NCBI RefSeq assembly: GCF_009193135.1 | Contig: NZ_VUKC01000009.1 | Coordinates: 1-64,000 of the forward strand | Direction: 5' to 3' | From: Georgenia satyanarayanai | GTDB taxonomy: Bacteria; Actinomycetota; Actinomycetes; Actinomycetales; Actinomycetaceae | DNA: 64,000 nt | Part shown: positions 12,907 through 22,636 of the stretch, one piece after another | Layout: each line of letters begins with the position of its first letter | Numbering within the stretch: the stretch's first letter is position 1 | The notes under the pieces: generated by a model | Told to the model about the DNA's origin: nothing | Databases searched by the model: none | What the model saw: only the letters and a program-made list of their open reading frames with translations | Made by a program: the position numbers and the translations under genes

Positions 12907-13638
12907 ATGAGCGCCGGTGTCTACGACAGCTTCGCGGTCGAGTACGACGAGGAGAACGCCAACAGCCTGCTGAACGCGCACTACGAGCGGCCGGCCATGC
13001 TCCACCTGCTCGGGGACGTGAGCGGTCGGCAGATCCTCGATGCGGGATGTGGCTCCGGGCCGCTCGCAGCCGAGCTCGTCACCAGGGGCGCGGACGTCAC
13101 CGGCTTCGACAACAGCCCCGCCATGATCGAGCTGGCGCGCCGCCGCCTCGGCCGGACGGTGCCGCTGACCGTCCACGACCTCAGCCACCCCCTGCCCTTC
13201 GCCGACGACACCTTCGACGACGTCGCCGCGTCTCTCGTTCTGCACTACGTGCAGGACTGGGACGCACCACTCGCGGAGATCCGACGCGTCCTCAAGCCAG
13301 GTGGGCGACTGGTGGCGAGCGTCAATCACCCGTTCGTCCGGCAGATCAACGCCCTGCACGAGGACTACTTCGCCACCCGTGAGTACGAGGAGGAGGTCGA
13401 CCTCAACGGCCGCACCACCACCCTGACCTTCTGGCACCGCCCCCTGCGCGAGGTGGTCCGCGCCGTCCTCGACGCCGACCTCCGCCTGCGCGTGCTGGAC
13501 GAGCCCCCGCCCTCCTCCGAGACCCCGGCCGAGGTGATGCCACCCCGGATCGCCAGCGGTGAACGCAGCGCCTTCCTGTGCTTCCTCTTCCTCGTGGCAG
13601 AGAAGCCGACGACGTCTACCCAGACCCCGATCGCGTAG
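12907..13638 (+). CDS. class I SAM-dependent methyltransferase
   Basis: A 243-residue Methyltransf_11-type enzyme. Motif I ILDAGCGSGPLAAEL is at 43-57, the acidic ribose-binding end of strand 2 is in VTGFDNSPAMIELA, and a post-motif RVLKPGGRLVASVNHP follows. AGAAGGAG precedes the ATG. The substrate cannot be predicted: nothing nearby forms a pathway with it. It stands alone on the plus strand, divergent from the FUSC-like gene and convergent with the flavodoxin gene; 13639-13797 holds nothing recognisable. Confidence 0.85.
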   Translation: MSAGVYDSFAVEYDEENANSLLNAHYERPAMLHLLGDVSGRQILDAGCGSGPLAAELVTRGADVTGFDNSPAMIELARRRLGRTVPLTVHDLSHPLPFADDTFDDVAASLVLHYVQDWDAPLAEIRRVLKPGGRLVASVNHPFVRQINALHEDYFATREYEEEVDLNGRTTTLTFWHRPLREVVRAVLDADLRLRVLDEPPPSSETPAEVMPPRIASGERSAFLCFLFLVAEKPTTSTQTPIA

Positions 13639-13797
13639 GAGGCGGAACGACCGTCCGCAACCGGTGACTCATCGCGGGCACGGCACGGCCGCAGGTGAGC
13701 CAGGCCTGCTCCCGTTGCACCGCCGGGATCCGCTGCCGTGGCCTCCCCAAGCGGTCGGCCAGGAGAGGAACCACCGGGGCGCATCGTGCGGAGCGGT

Positions 13798-14298
13798 TCA
13801 GCCGGTCCCCGCGGCGAGGTGCTCGCGGAGCTCGGCGTCGATGCTGCGGGCCCAGGCACGCACGGCGTGCCAGTCGCGCTGGTCACCCTCGGGCGCCTGG
13901 GTGAGGCGGGTGACCGACCGCTCGCGCAGGGAGAGGATGGCGGAGTCGAGGCGACCGGTGAAGGCGGCGGCTCCGACGGGGCTGACCTTGTCGAGGACCT
14001 TCTCCTCGATCCGTAGCGGGTCGTCCGCCTCGGCACCGACGAGGCCGACGGAGAACACCCACGTCGGCACGGCCGCGAGCACCGCGGCGTTGCGCTCGGC
14101 GAAGTCCCGGGCCGGCGCCATCCACCGCGACATGTAGACGGCGGAGCCGAGCACGACCGCCTCGGCGTCACCGGTCTCGGCCGTCTCGACCGGCTCACGC
14201 CGCACGTCGTGGCCGAGGGACCCGAGCTCGGTGCCGATCAGGTCGGCGACCTCGGTGGTCGAGGAGTGCTTGGAGGCGGCGACGACGAGGATGCGCAT
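13798..14298 (-). CDS. flavodoxin-domain protein (HemG-like)
   Basis: A 166-residue flavodoxin-fold protein that probably binds FMN. The N terminus MRILVVAASKHSSTTEVADL is the phosphate-binding loop of long-chain flavodoxins and protoporphyrinogen oxidase HemG-type proteins, and AVVLGSAVYMSRWMAPARDF is the second FMN loop. No heme genes are nearby, so a HemG role is only a possibility. The GGAGG upstream sits almost on the ATG, an unusually short spacing. Confidence 0.8.
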   Translation of the reverse strand: MRILVVAASKHSSTTEVADLIGTELGSLGHDVRREPVETAETGDAEAVVLGSAVYMSRWMAPARDFAERNAAVLAAVPTWVFSVGLVGAEADDPLRIEEKVLDKVSPVGAAAFTGRLDSAILSLRERSVTRLTQAPEGDQRDWHAVRAWARSIDAELREHLAAGTG

Positions 14299-14350
14299 GC
14301 CTCCACTGTCGCCGCCCGGTGCATGGGACGCGAGGGACTTTCGTCCGGTT

Positions 14351-15427
14351 CTAGGCCCGCACGCGCAGCTCGGGCTCGAGGCCGAGGTAGACGCCGTAGC
14401 GGGCGGCCGCCTCCTCGAGGGCGGTCACGTCGGCCGGCGCCAGCGGGCGGTAGGGCACGACGTCGAAGCGGACACGGGCGCCGACCGTGCGCCGCATGCT
14501 GCCGACGAGCTGGGCGTCGACGAGCGCCATGCCGATGGCCGCCTCGCGTCCGCGCGGGACGAGGCCCGCGGCGTCGAGCACCATACGGCTGTCCTGGTAG
14601 CCCCGGTAGGTCTCGTCGAGGAGCTGGAGGAGGTGCCCGGCGGGCTGCTCGGCGCCGGCCGGGGCGGAGCCGGGCGTGTGCCAGTACGTCCGGCCGTCGT
14701 GGGTGAAGGTGTCGAGCCGGTCGCGATGCTGCTCGAGGCCGCGCCGGGCGTCGGTGACGGTGAGGGTCGCCCAGTAGGCGAGGTCGCGCTCCGTGGCCGG
14801 CCCGTGGCCGGCGACGTAGCGCAGGGCGAGCTCGGCGAGCGCCTCGTCGCGCTCCAGGCGCCGCCGGTCGCCCACCCGGTCGGGGAGGAGGGCGTAGGTG
14901 TGGGTGCCGCCCCGCTCCCGGCCGCTGCACACACGCCGGTCGAGCTCGAGGAGAGCGAGGAGCAGCATGAGCACCTGCCCGGACGTCGCGAGCCCTCGCA
15001 CGGCGAGCTCCTCGCCGAGCTGGGCGCGGTCCTGGTCCGGGTGCGCGGCGAGGGACCCGCACACCGTGTCGGCGGCCCGGTCGAGCTCGGCCGCACCCCA
15101 CCCGTGGAGGTCGGTCAGCTGGCGCAGCACGACGGGCCGCACCCGCGGCGCCGTGAGCTCGAGGAGCCACCCGACGTCGTCGGCGGTGACGAAGTGCCAC
15201 GTGGGGCGCAGGACGTGGGTGCGGACGACCTCGCCCGCCGTGAGCAGCGCGTCGAGCTCGGCCGCCCGGGGACGGACCGTGCGGCACGCCACCGCCCACC
15301 CCGCCTGCTGACGGTTCTCCGCCTGGACGGCGAGGAGACCGCGGACGACGGCCCCGGCGTCCGGGGCGGGTGCGGTGAGGTGCTGGGTGCGCAGCCGCCA
15401 CCGGGCGATGTCGTGGTCCGTCACCAT
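14351..15427 (-). CDS. winged-helix DNA-binding protein (HTH_42, AlkZ-like)
   Basis: A 358-residue protein of the HTH_42/YcaQ-AlkZ superfamily, several of whose members are DNA glycosylases that unhook crosslinks or remove alkylated bases. Family features are the N-terminal RGLLAVQAENRQQAGWAVACR, the motif RTHVLRPTWHFVTADDVGWL with its TWH, and a mid-protein AYWATLTVTDARRGLE. The exact activity is not provable; the catalytic QxQ or QxD motif of AlkZ proteins is not obvious to me. It precedes the response-regulator gene by 25 nt on the same strand. Confidence 0.8.
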   Translation of the reverse strand: MVTDHDIARWRLRTQHLTAPAPDAGAVVRGLLAVQAENRQQAGWAVACRTVRPRAAELDALLTAGEVVRTHVLRPTWHFVTADDVGWLLELTAPRVRPVVLRQLTDLHGWGAAELDRAADTVCGSLAAHPDQDRAQLGEELAVRGLATSGQVLMLLLALLELDRRVCSGRERGGTHTYALLPDRVGDRRRLERDEALAELALRYVAGHGPATERDLAYWATLTVTDARRGLEQHRDRLDTFTHDGRTYWHTPGSAPAGAEQPAGHLLQLLDETYRGYQDSRMVLDAAGLVPRGREAAIGMALVDAQLVGSMRRTVGARVRFDVVPYRPLAPADVTALEEAAARYGVYLGLEPELRVRA

Positions 15428-15452
15428 GGCCGGAATCTACGGCCAGATGCGG

Positions 15453-16106
15453 TCAGCTGCCGTCCTCGTTGGCCCGCAGCCACTCGAGCACCGCGAGCAC
15501 CCGGCGGTGGTCGTCGGTCGAGGGTGGCAGGTCGAGCTTGTCGAAGATCGCCGAGACGTGCTTCTCCACGGCCTTCGGGGTGACGACCAGCGCCCGGGCG
15601 ATCGCCGGGTTGGTCCTGCCCTCGGCCATGAGCGCGAGCACCTCCCGCTCGCGCGGCGTCAGCCGGTCCAGCGGCCGGGCCCGGCGGGCGGCGAAGAGCT
15701 GGGAGACGACGGTCGGGTCGAGCACCGTGCCGCCCCCGACGAGCCGCTCCAGCGCCTGGGACAGCTCCGCGAGCGCCGACACCCGGTCCTTGAGGAGGTA
15801 GCCCACTCCCCCGCCCGTGGCGAGCAGGTCACCGGCGTAGGACTCCTCGACGTACTGGGACAGGACGAGCACCGCCGTGCCGGGCACCTCCTCGCGGACC
15901 GCGAGCGCCGCGCGCAGCCCCTCGTCGGTGAACGACGGCGGCATCCGGACGTCGACGACGGCAACGTCCGGCCGGTGCTCCCGGGCGGCGGCCACCAGCG
16001 CCTCGCCGTCGCCGACGGCCGCGACGACCTCGCAGCCCGCCTCCTCCAGGAGCCGGACGAGGCCCTCGCGCAGCAGCACCGAGTCCTCGGCCAGCACGAC
16101 ACGCAC
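15453..16106 (-). CDS. NarL/LuxR-family response regulator
   Basis: A 217-residue two-domain regulator. The receiver domain has acidic E7/D8 and the predicted phospho-acceptor D52 (VAVVDVRMPP), and a C-terminal LuxR-type helix-turn-helix (LTPREREVLALMAEG onward, about 148-205). It is encoded 10 nt downstream of the sensor kinase and is its presumed partner. The signal and target genes are unknown. Confidence 0.93.
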   Translation of the reverse strand: MRVVLAEDSVLLREGLVRLLEEAGCEVVAAVGDGEALVAAAREHRPDVAVVDVRMPPSFTDEGLRAALAVREEVPGTAVLVLSQYVEESYAGDLLATGGGVGYLLKDRVSALAELSQALERLVGGGTVLDPTVVSQLFAARRARPLDRLTPREREVLALMAEGRTNPAIARALVVTPKAVEKHVSAIFDKLDLPPSTDDHRRVLAVLEWLRANEDGS

Positions 16107-16116
16107 GCGGCGGATG

Positions 16117-17475
16117 CTACGGGATCGCCGCGCTCACCACGGTGCCGTGCCCGTCCGCGCTGTCCACGCGCAGCTCGCCGTCGACGCCCGCGAGCCGGTC
16201 CCGCAGCCCGACCAGGCCGTGGCCCTTGCCCGGGTGCGCGCCACCCACACCGTCGTCGGCCACGACGACGCGGAGCACGCCGTCGTCGTCGATCCCGACG
16301 TGCACGGCCACCCGGGTGGCGGAGGAGTGCTTGGCCGCGTTGGTCAGCGCCTCGGTGACGACGAAGTAGGCGGCGGACTCGCGGGCCGGAGCGAGCCGCT
16401 GGCCGGGGGCGAGGGCGACGTCGGTCTCGACGGGGATGGGGCTCTGCCCGGCGGCGGAGACGACGGCGGCGGCCAGGCCGCGGTCGACGAGGATCGGCGG
16501 GGCGATGCCCCGGGAGAGGGTGCGGAGCTCGGCGAGGCTGCCCTGGACGTGCTCGAGGCTCTCGGTGAGCAGGGCGCGGGTCGCCTCGCTGTCGCCCTCG
16601 GCGAGGCGGCGCTGGGCGGCCTCGAGGTCCATCGTCAGGCGCACGAGGCGCTGCTGCGGGCCGTCGTGGAGGTCACGCTCGATGCGCCGCAGCGTCTCCG
16701 CCTCGGCCCCGACGACGGCGGCGCGGCTCTCGGTCAACGTGCTGACGCGCTGCTCGAGGGCGGTGTGGCTGGTGCCGGCGAGCGTGACCCGCGCCCAGGC
16801 GTGGTGGACGTGGACCATCCCGCGGACGACCCAGGGGGCGGAGGCGAGGAAGAAGAGTCCGGTGAGGACGGTGAGGGCGTTGTCGAGGACGGGGCCGGGT
16901 GCGCCGAGCAGGTCCGCGAGGCCGATGTCGCCCTCCGGCACCGCCCACGAGTACAGCGGGTAGGCGAGGCTGCCGAGCCCCACGCCGAGCCAGGTGATCA
17001 CCAGGACGAAGGAGGCGATGGAGAGGGGGAAGTTGAGGACCTGGAAGAGGAGGTCGAGCCAGGCCTGCCGGTCGGTGAGCCACCCGCGCACCCAGGAGGT
17101 CCCCCGCTGGCCGCCGCGGGAGGGCAGGACGGCGGGCAGCGGGAAGCCGACCTCGGCGAGCCGGCGGCGCTCGAGGTCGCCGATGCGGCGGGCGGCGGCC
17201 AGTCCCGCGGCGAGGACGAGCAGACCGAGGAGGAAGGCGGCGAGCGAGGCCGCACCGACGGACACGGTGGTGACGAGGAGGACGAAGCCGACGACGGCCA
17301 GGGGGAAGGACAGCAGGAGGTAGCCGCTGTCGCGGGCCGTGCGCCGCAGGAGCCGGCGCGGGCGGGGGGACGCGGTCATCTCAGCCTCGTCTCGGGACGG
17401 CCGGTCGGCAGCACCGCTCGATCCTAGGGCGCGGGCGGGGCGGGTCGGGGCGGCGGGGGGCGGTGTCGTGGTCAT
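16117..17475 (-). CDS. sensor histidine kinase (HisKA_3 type)
   Basis: A 452-residue membrane kinase. The N-terminal half has four or more hydrophobic segments within a sensor-like region, then a HisKA_3 dimerisation segment RRIERDLHDGPQQRLVRL with the phospho-accepting histidine, and an HATPase domain with VTEALTNAAKHS (N box) and VVADDGVGG (G1 box) near the C terminus. An internal ATG at residue 33 (17379), just before the first membrane segment region, is an alternative start. It is divergent from the coiled-coil gene at 17633. Confidence 0.92.
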   Translation of the reverse strand: MTTTPPPAAPTRPARALGSSGAADRPSRDEAEMTASPRPRRLLRRTARDSGYLLLSFPLAVVGFVLLVTTVSVGAASLAAFLLGLLVLAAGLAAARRIGDLERRRLAEVGFPLPAVLPSRGGQRGTSWVRGWLTDRQAWLDLLFQVLNFPLSIASFVLVITWLGVGLGSLAYPLYSWAVPEGDIGLADLLGAPGPVLDNALTVLTGLFFLASAPWVVRGMVHVHHAWARVTLAGTSHTALEQRVSTLTESRAAVVGAEAETLRRIERDLHDGPQQRLVRLTMDLEAAQRRLAEGDSEATRALLTESLEHVQGSLAELRTLSRGIAPPILVDRGLAAAVVSAAGQSPIPVETDVALAPGQRLAPARESAAYFVVTEALTNAAKHSSATRVAVHVGIDDDGVLRVVVADDGVGGAHPGKGHGLVGLRDRLAGVDGELRVDSADGHGTVVSAAIP

Positions 17476-17632
17476 GGCTCCAGCCTTCCCGGCGGCGGCG
17501 GCGCGGTCAGCGGGGCCACCCGGCGTCCTGGAGGTGGGGCATGCCCTACCCCTGGCCGCGGGAGCCGCCCCGGTCGCGGGCGGGCCCGGTGTCCAGTTCG
17601 ATGGGCGGACCCTCTACGAACAGGAGCGTGTG

Positions 17633-18088
17633 ATGGAACCCTGGGTCTGGATCGTCATCGGAGTTGTCGTGCTGGCGATCGTCATCGCCCTCGTGCTCTC
17701 GGCCTCCAAGAAGCGCAAGCGGCGGCAGCAGGAGGAACGGGCCCGCCGTGAGCGGGAGAACCGGGAGCACGCCCGGGACCTGCGCGCGCACGCCGAGGAG
17801 CAGGACATCGCCGCGCGCGAGCGGGAGGCCGCCGCCCTCCAGCAGCAGGCGGAGGCGCAGCGCGCCCGGGTCGAGGCGGACCGCCTCGAGCAGGAGGCCC
17901 GCAAGCGCACCGAGGCCGCCGAGGAGGCGCGTCAGCAGGTGGAGCGGGAACGTGCCGACGCCGACGCCCTCGACCCCGACCTCCACGGGGACGGCGGCAT
18001 CACCCGGGACACCGCGGACCGCCCGCACCCGGACGAGGACCCGACGCACGGGCGGCACGCCGCCGACGGGGACGCGACGCCGCGCTGA
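17633..18088 (+). CDS. single-pass membrane protein with charged coiled coil
   Basis: A 151-residue protein of unknown function. One N-terminal membrane helix (WVWIVIGVVVLAIVIALVLS, residues 4-23) is followed by a basic KKRKRR anchor and a long Arg/Glu/Ala-rich coiled coil (about 28-110) with an acidic, low-complexity tail. The positive-inside rule places the coiled coil in the cytoplasm. An AGGAG-type site precedes the start. It ends just before a strong hairpin terminator. Confidence 0.7.
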   Translation: MEPWVWIVIGVVVLAIVIALVLSASKKRKRRQQEERARRERENREHARDLRAHAEEQDIAAREREAAALQQQAEAQRARVEADRLEQEARKRTEAAEEARQQVERERADADALDPDLHGDGGITRDTADRPHPDEDPTHGRHAADGDATPR

Positions 18089-18098
18089 CACGACGACC

Positions 18099-18133
18099 GA
18101 GGGGGCCGGGTCCGTCGTGGACCCGGCCCCCTC
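18099..18133. terminator. bidirectional hairpin terminator
   Basis: A perfect 15-bp stem (GAGGGGGCCGGGTCC with its complement) around a 5-nt loop. It sits between the convergent coiled-coil gene and the SDR gene, so it can stop transcripts from both sides. Confidence 0.85.
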
Positions 18134-18144
18134 GTGCGTGAGGG

Positions 18145-18930
18145 TCAGACGATGCGCAGCCGGCGCTCGTCGCCGGAGAGCCCGCGCGCGACGAGCTCAC
18201 GCAGCGACTCGGGGGTGTCGGTGCCGGCCCGCACGTAGCAGCCCGAGAGGGCGTCGAGCTCGCCACGGGCGATCGTCACGACGAGCGCGACGACGTCGGC
18301 CGGGTCGGTCCAGTCGGTGCGCCCCTCGTGGAGGCGCATCGAGTCGGTCATGTCGGTCCGCACGACACCCGGCGCGAGCTCGAAGGCGCGCAGCCCCTGC
18401 TCGAAGCCCGCCTCGTGCAGAGCTCCGCCGATGCGGAACAGCGCCGTCTTGGAGACGGTGTAGGCGCTCGCCTCGGCGAAGTCGCGGGTGCCCGAGCCGG
18501 AGTTGACGTCGATCACCCGGCCCCCGCCGCGGGCCAGCATCCCCGGCACGACGGCGTGGGCCAGGAGGAACGGGCCGCGCACGTTGGTCTCGACGACCGA
18601 CCACCATCGCTCGGGGTCGGTCTCCCACAGCGGCACCTCGGCGTCGATGACCCCGGCGTTGTTGACGAGCAGGTCGATGGACCCGAGCTCGTCCTGCGCG
18701 CGGGCCACGGCCACCCCGACCGCGGCGGCGTCGGTGACGTCGGCCGTGAGGACGACGGCGCGGCGCCCGGCCGCCCGCACCTCCTCGGCCGTCGACTCGA
18801 GCAGCCGCTCGTCCCGCGCCACCAGGGCGACGTCCAGCCCGGCGCGGGCCAGGCCGATCGCGAGCTCGCGGCCGATCCCGCGGGAGGCGCCGGTGACGAG
18901 CGCGGTCTGGGCGGCGGCGACCTCAGCCAC
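18145..18930 (-). CDS. short-chain dehydrogenase/reductase
   Basis: A classical 261-residue SDR with the NAD(P) loop TGASRGIG (13-20), NNAG (90-93), and the catalytic Y157-x3-K161 preceded by a serine at about 144-146. The basic residue after the glycine loop is compatible with NADPH. The substrate is unknown. It overlaps the end of pheT by 8 bp and so is probably co-transcribed with pheST although functionally unrelated. Confidence 0.88.
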   Translation of the reverse strand: MAEVAAAQTALVTGASRGIGRELAIGLARAGLDVALVARDERLLESTAEEVRAAGRRAVVLTADVTDAAAVGVAVARAQDELGSIDLLVNNAGVIDAEVPLWETDPERWWSVVETNVRGPFLLAHAVVPGMLARGGGRVIDVNSGSGTRDFAEASAYTVSKTALFRIGGALHEAGFEQGLRAFELAPGVVRTDMTDSMRLHEGRTDWTDPADVVALVVTIARGELDALSGCYVRAGTDTPESLRELVARGLSGDERRLRIV

Positions 18931-21508
18931 GGAGCACCGCCCCGACCCGCTCGGTGGCGAGCGCGACGATCCGCTCGCGCACCGCGGCGGTCTCCTCCGC
19001 CGTCAGCGTGCGGTCGGCGGCGCGCAGCCGCAGCGCGAAGGCCAGTGACTTCTTCCCCTCACCGAGCTGCTCGCCGGTGTAGACGTCGAAGAGGCGCACC
19101 TCCTCACCCAGCTCCCCGGCGCCCTCACGGACGACGGCGAGGACCTCGGCGGCGGGCACGGCGTCGTCGACGACGAGCGCGATGTCCTCCTTGCCCGGCG
19201 GGTAGGTGGACACGGGCGTCGGCTGGACCGGCTGCTCGCCGGCGGCCGCGGTGAGCGCGTCGAGGTCGAGCTCGAAGGCGACGGCGCCGGCGGGCAGGTC
19301 GAAGGCGGCGACGACCCGCGGGTGCAGCTGGCCGGCGTGGCCGACCACCCGCCCACCGGCCGACACCGCGGCGCACTGCCCGGGGTGCCAGGGGGCACGC
19401 TCGGCGGCGGCGAGCTCGACGCCCACCCCGACCGCACCCGCGACCGCGTGGACGGCGTCGACGGCGTCGGCCCAGTCGGCGCTGCGGCCGGGACCGCCCA
19501 CGCCGTCGGGAACGATCCTGCCGGTGAGGACCCCGGCGACGTGCCGCGGCTGGTGCGGGACGGCCGCGTGCAGGGCGGCGATGTCCTCCTCCGAGGGGCG
19601 CCGGTCCACCCCCGGGGAGGACGCGGCGCCGACCCCGGCGGGCCGGGTGACGAGGCCGAGCTCGAAGACGCGGGTGTCCTCCAGGCCGCGGCTGACGTTG
19701 CGGCGCGCGGTGTCGAGGAGCGTGTCGAGCAGGGTGGTGCGCATCGCGGGCGCGTCCTCGGCCATCGGGTTGGCCAGGCGCAGGGCGAGGCGGCGCTCGT
19801 CGTCCGCCGGGAGCTGCTGGCGGTCGTGCGTGTCCCCGATGAAGGGGTAGGACAGCACCTCGACGAGGCCGAGGTCGGCCAGGGCGCGGGCGACGTCGCG
19901 GCGGTGCCGCTGGCCCGGGGTGAGGCCGCGGCCGGCCGGGGCGGCGGGCAGCAGCGAGGGGATCGCGTCGTAGCCGGCGAGGCGCGCGACCTCCTCGACG
20001 AGGTGGGCCGGGCCCACGAGGTCGGGGCGCCAGCTCGGCGGGGTCACGGTGACGACGCCGTCGGCGTCGGCCTCGCTGACGGTCGCACCGATCCGGGTGA
20101 GGAGCTCGACGACCTGCTCGGCCGGGTAGTCGACGCCGGTGAGCCGGCGCGGCTCGTCCAGGCGCATGCGCACCGGGGCGGGGCGGGACGTCGTGTCGAG
20201 GTCGCTGACGGCCGGGTCGGCGGTGCCGCCGCCGTGCGCGACGAGGAGGTCGACGGCGCGCTGGGCGGCGACGGCCTGCAGCTGCGGGTCGACGCCCCGC
20301 TCGAAGCGCTTGGCGGCCTCGCTGGGCAGCTTGTGCCGACGAGCGGTGCGCGCGACCGAGACGGGGTCGAAGTGCGCGGCCTCGATGAGCACGTCGGTGG
20401 TGCCGGGACCGACCTCGGTCTCCGCCCCGCCCATGACGCCGGCGAGGCCGAGGACACGGCTGCCGCGCGCGCCGTCGGGCGAGTCGGTGATGAGGAGGTC
20501 CTCGGGGTGCAGGGTGCGGCGCACGTCGTCGAGGGTGGTGAGCTCCTCCCCCGGCGCGGCGCGGCGCACGACGACCGGCGCGCTCAGCGTGCCCAGGTCG
20601 TAGGCGTGCAGCGGCTGGCCGAGGTCGAGCATGACGTAGTTGGTGACGTCGACGGCCAGCGAGATCGGGCGCATGCCCGCCTGGACGAGCCGCTCGGTGA
20701 GCCACGAGGGCGACGGCGCGGCCGGGTCGATCCCGCGGACGACGCGCGTGACGAAGCGGTCGCAGCCGACGTTCCCGTTGACGGGGGCGGCGTCGTCGAC
20801 CTCGACGGCGAAGCCGTCCTCGGTGGCCGGCGGCGGCGGGCCGGCGGGGAGGTTCTCCGGCAGGCCGGGGTCGGTGAAGGCCGCCCCGGTGGCGTGGGAG
20901 TACTCGCGGGCGACGCCGCGCATGGCGAAGCAGTACCCGCGGTCCGGCGTCACGTTGATCTCGAGGATCTCGGCACCCAGGCCGAGGAGCGCGATCGCGT
21001 CCGAGCCGGGCTCCGGCGTCGGGACGTCGGGGAGGAAGTCGGCGAGCACGATGATGCCGCTGTGGTCCTCGCCGAGGCCGAGCTCGCGGGCCGAGCAGAT
21101 CATGCCGTCCGAGGTGTGCCCGTAGGTCTTGCGGGCGGCGATGTGGAAGTCGCCGGGCAGGGTGGTGCCGGGCAGGGCGACGACGACGTCGTCGCCGACG
21201 GAGAAGTTGTGGGCGCCGCACACGATGCCCCGGGAGGGGACGTCGGCGGGCTCCTTGCCCTCACCGGGCGCGTCGTTGTGCACGGGACCGACGTCGACAC
21301 GGCAGTAGTTGATCGCCTTGCCGTTCTTGTGCTCCTCGGTCTCGATGGACAGGACGCGACCGACGACGAGCGGGCCGGTGACGGCCGGCGGGATCACGGC
21401 CTCCTCCTCCAGGCCGACGCGCACGAGGTCGGCGGCGAGGTCGGCCGCGGTGGTGCCCTCGGGCACGGCGACGTGCTCGGCGAGCCAGGTCAGCGGGACG
21501 TACGGCAT
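18923..21508 (-). CDS. pheT: phenylalanyl-tRNA synthetase beta subunit
   Basis: The beta chain of the alpha2-beta2 enzyme that charges tRNA-Phe. The 861 residues cover the tRNA-binding EMAP/OB domain (about 40-160), the B3/B4 editing region, B5 (the SEAAKRFERGVDP region and after), the catalytic-like module and the C-terminal anticodon-binding FDX-ACB domain (YPPGKEDIALVVDD onward). The ATG at 21508 gives MPYVPLTWL, the standard start, one nucleotide after the pheS stop. Confidence 0.97.
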   Translation of the reverse strand: MPYVPLTWLAEHVAVPEGTTAADLAADLVRVGLEEEAVIPPAVTGPLVVGRVLSIETEEHKNGKAINYCRVDVGPVHNDAPGEGKEPADVPSRGIVCGAHNFSVGDDVVVALPGTTLPGDFHIAARKTYGHTSDGMICSARELGLGEDHSGIIVLADFLPDVPTPEPGSDAIALLGLGAEILEINVTPDRGYCFAMRGVAREYSHATGAAFTDPGLPENLPAGPPPPATEDGFAVEVDDAAPVNGNVGCDRFVTRVVRGIDPAAPSPSWLTERLVQAGMRPISLAVDVTNYVMLDLGQPLHAYDLGTLSAPVVVRRAAPGEELTTLDDVRRTLHPEDLLITDSPDGARGSRVLGLAGVMGGAETEVGPGTTDVLIEAAHFDPVSVARTARRHKLPSEAAKRFERGVDPQLQAVAAQRAVDLLVAHGGGTADPAVSDLDTTSRPAPVRMRLDEPRRLTGVDYPAEQVVELLTRIGATVSEADADGVVTVTPPSWRPDLVGPAHLVEEVARLAGYDAIPSLLPAAPAGRGLTPGQRHRRDVARALADLGLVEVLSYPFIGDTHDRQQLPADDERRLALRLANPMAEDAPAMRTTLLDTLLDTARRNVSRGLEDTRVFELGLVTRPAGVGAASSPGVDRRPSEEDIAALHAAVPHQPRHVAGVLTGRIVPDGVGGPGRSADWADAVDAVHAVAGAVGVGVELAAAERAPWHPGQCAAVSAGGRVVGHAGQLHPRVVAAFDLPAGAVAFELDLDALTAAAGEQPVQPTPVSTYPPGKEDIALVVDDAVPAAEVLAVVREGAGELGEEVRLFDVYTGEQLGEGKKSLAFALRLRAADRTLTAEETAAVRERIVALATERVGAVLRG

Positions 21509-21509
21509 G

Positions 21510-22577
21510 TCAGTGCCCCTTTCCGGTGGTGCCGAACTGGAGGGAGAAGCGCATGTCGCCCTCGACGATGTCGTGCATGTCGGCGATGCCGTGGCGCAGC
21601 ATGAGCGCACGCTCGGTGCCGACACCGAAGGCGAAGCCGGTGTAGACGTCCGGGTCGATGCCCGCGGCGATGAGCACCTGCGGGTTGACCATCCCGCAGC
21701 CGCCCCACTCGATCCAGCCCGGGCCGCCCTTCTTCTGGGGGAACCACAGGTCCATCTCGGCGCTGGGCTCGGTGAAGGGGAAGAAGCTCGGGCGCAGGCG
21801 GGTGCGGGCCTCGGGACCGAACATCGCGCGGGCGAAGTGGTCGAGGGTGCCCTTGAGGTGCGCCATCGTCAGGCCCCTGTCCACGGCCAGGCCCTCGACC
21901 TGGTGGAAGACGGGCGTGTGGGTGGCGTCGAGGGCGTCGTTGCGGAACACCTTGCCGGGGCAGGCGATGTAGATGGGCAGCTCGCGGCTGAGCATCGTGC
22001 GGGCCTGGACCGGGGAGGTGTGGGTGCGCAGCACGAGGCCGGGGGTGTCCTGCTCGGCGGTGCCCTGGACGTAGAAGGTGTCGGCCATCTGCCGCGCCGG
22101 GTGGTCCGGGCCGTGGTTGAGGGCGTCGAAGTTCAGCCACTCGTGCTCGACCTCGGGGCCTTCGGCGATGTCCCAGCCCATGGCCGAGAAGAAGTCGCCG
22201 ATCTCCTCCTGGATGGTCTCCAGGGGGTGGCGGGCGCCGCGGGGGCGGCGCTCGACCGGGAGGGTGACGTCGACGCGCTCCTCGCGCAGCCGGCGCTCCT
22301 CCTCCACGACCTCGAGCTCGGCCTGCCGGGCGGCGATCGCCTGCTGCAGGCGGCCACGGGCCTGCCCGAGGAGCTTGCCGGCGGTGGCCTTGTCCTTGGG
22401 CTCCAGGCGGCCGATCTCGCGGTTGGCGAGAGTGAGCGCGGCGTGGTCGCCGGTGTGGGCCAGGCGCGCGGCCTTGAGCTCCTCGAGCGTCGTCGCGGCC
22501 GCGACGGCGGCCAGCGCCTCCTCGACGGCTGCTGCGACGCCGTCGGCGTCGAGCGGGGACAGGGGTGGGGTGGTCAT
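21510..22577 (-). CDS. pheS: phenylalanyl-tRNA synthetase alpha subunit
   Basis: The 355-residue catalytic subunit. It has an N-terminal coiled coil, class II motif 2 (THTSPVQARTM through CPGKVFRNDALDATHTP) and motif 3 (GFAFGVGTERALMLRHGI). The phenylalanine-pocket alanine of motif 3 lies in this last stretch. GGAAGG 6 nt before the ATG decides the start over a longer upstream reading frame. Promoter and leader lie in the roughly 170 nt upstream. Confidence 0.97.
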   Translation of the reverse strand: MTTPPLSPLDADGVAAAVEEALAAVAAATTLEELKAARLAHTGDHAALTLANREIGRLEPKDKATAGKLLGQARGRLQQAIAARQAELEVVEEERRLREERVDVTLPVERRPRGARHPLETIQEEIGDFFSAMGWDIAEGPEVEHEWLNFDALNHGPDHPARQMADTFYVQGTAEQDTPGLVLRTHTSPVQARTMLSRELPIYIACPGKVFRNDALDATHTPVFHQVEGLAVDRGLTMAHLKGTLDHFARAMFGPEARTRLRPSFFPFTEPSAEMDLWFPQKKGGPGWIEWGGCGMVNPQVLIAAGIDPDVYTGFAFGVGTERALMLRHGIADMHDIVEGDMRFSLQFGTTGKGH

Positions 22578-22636
22578 GCGAACCTTCCGAGCGTCGTCGT
22601 GCCTGTCGGCATCCAGCACAGGACTGTAGTCGTGCT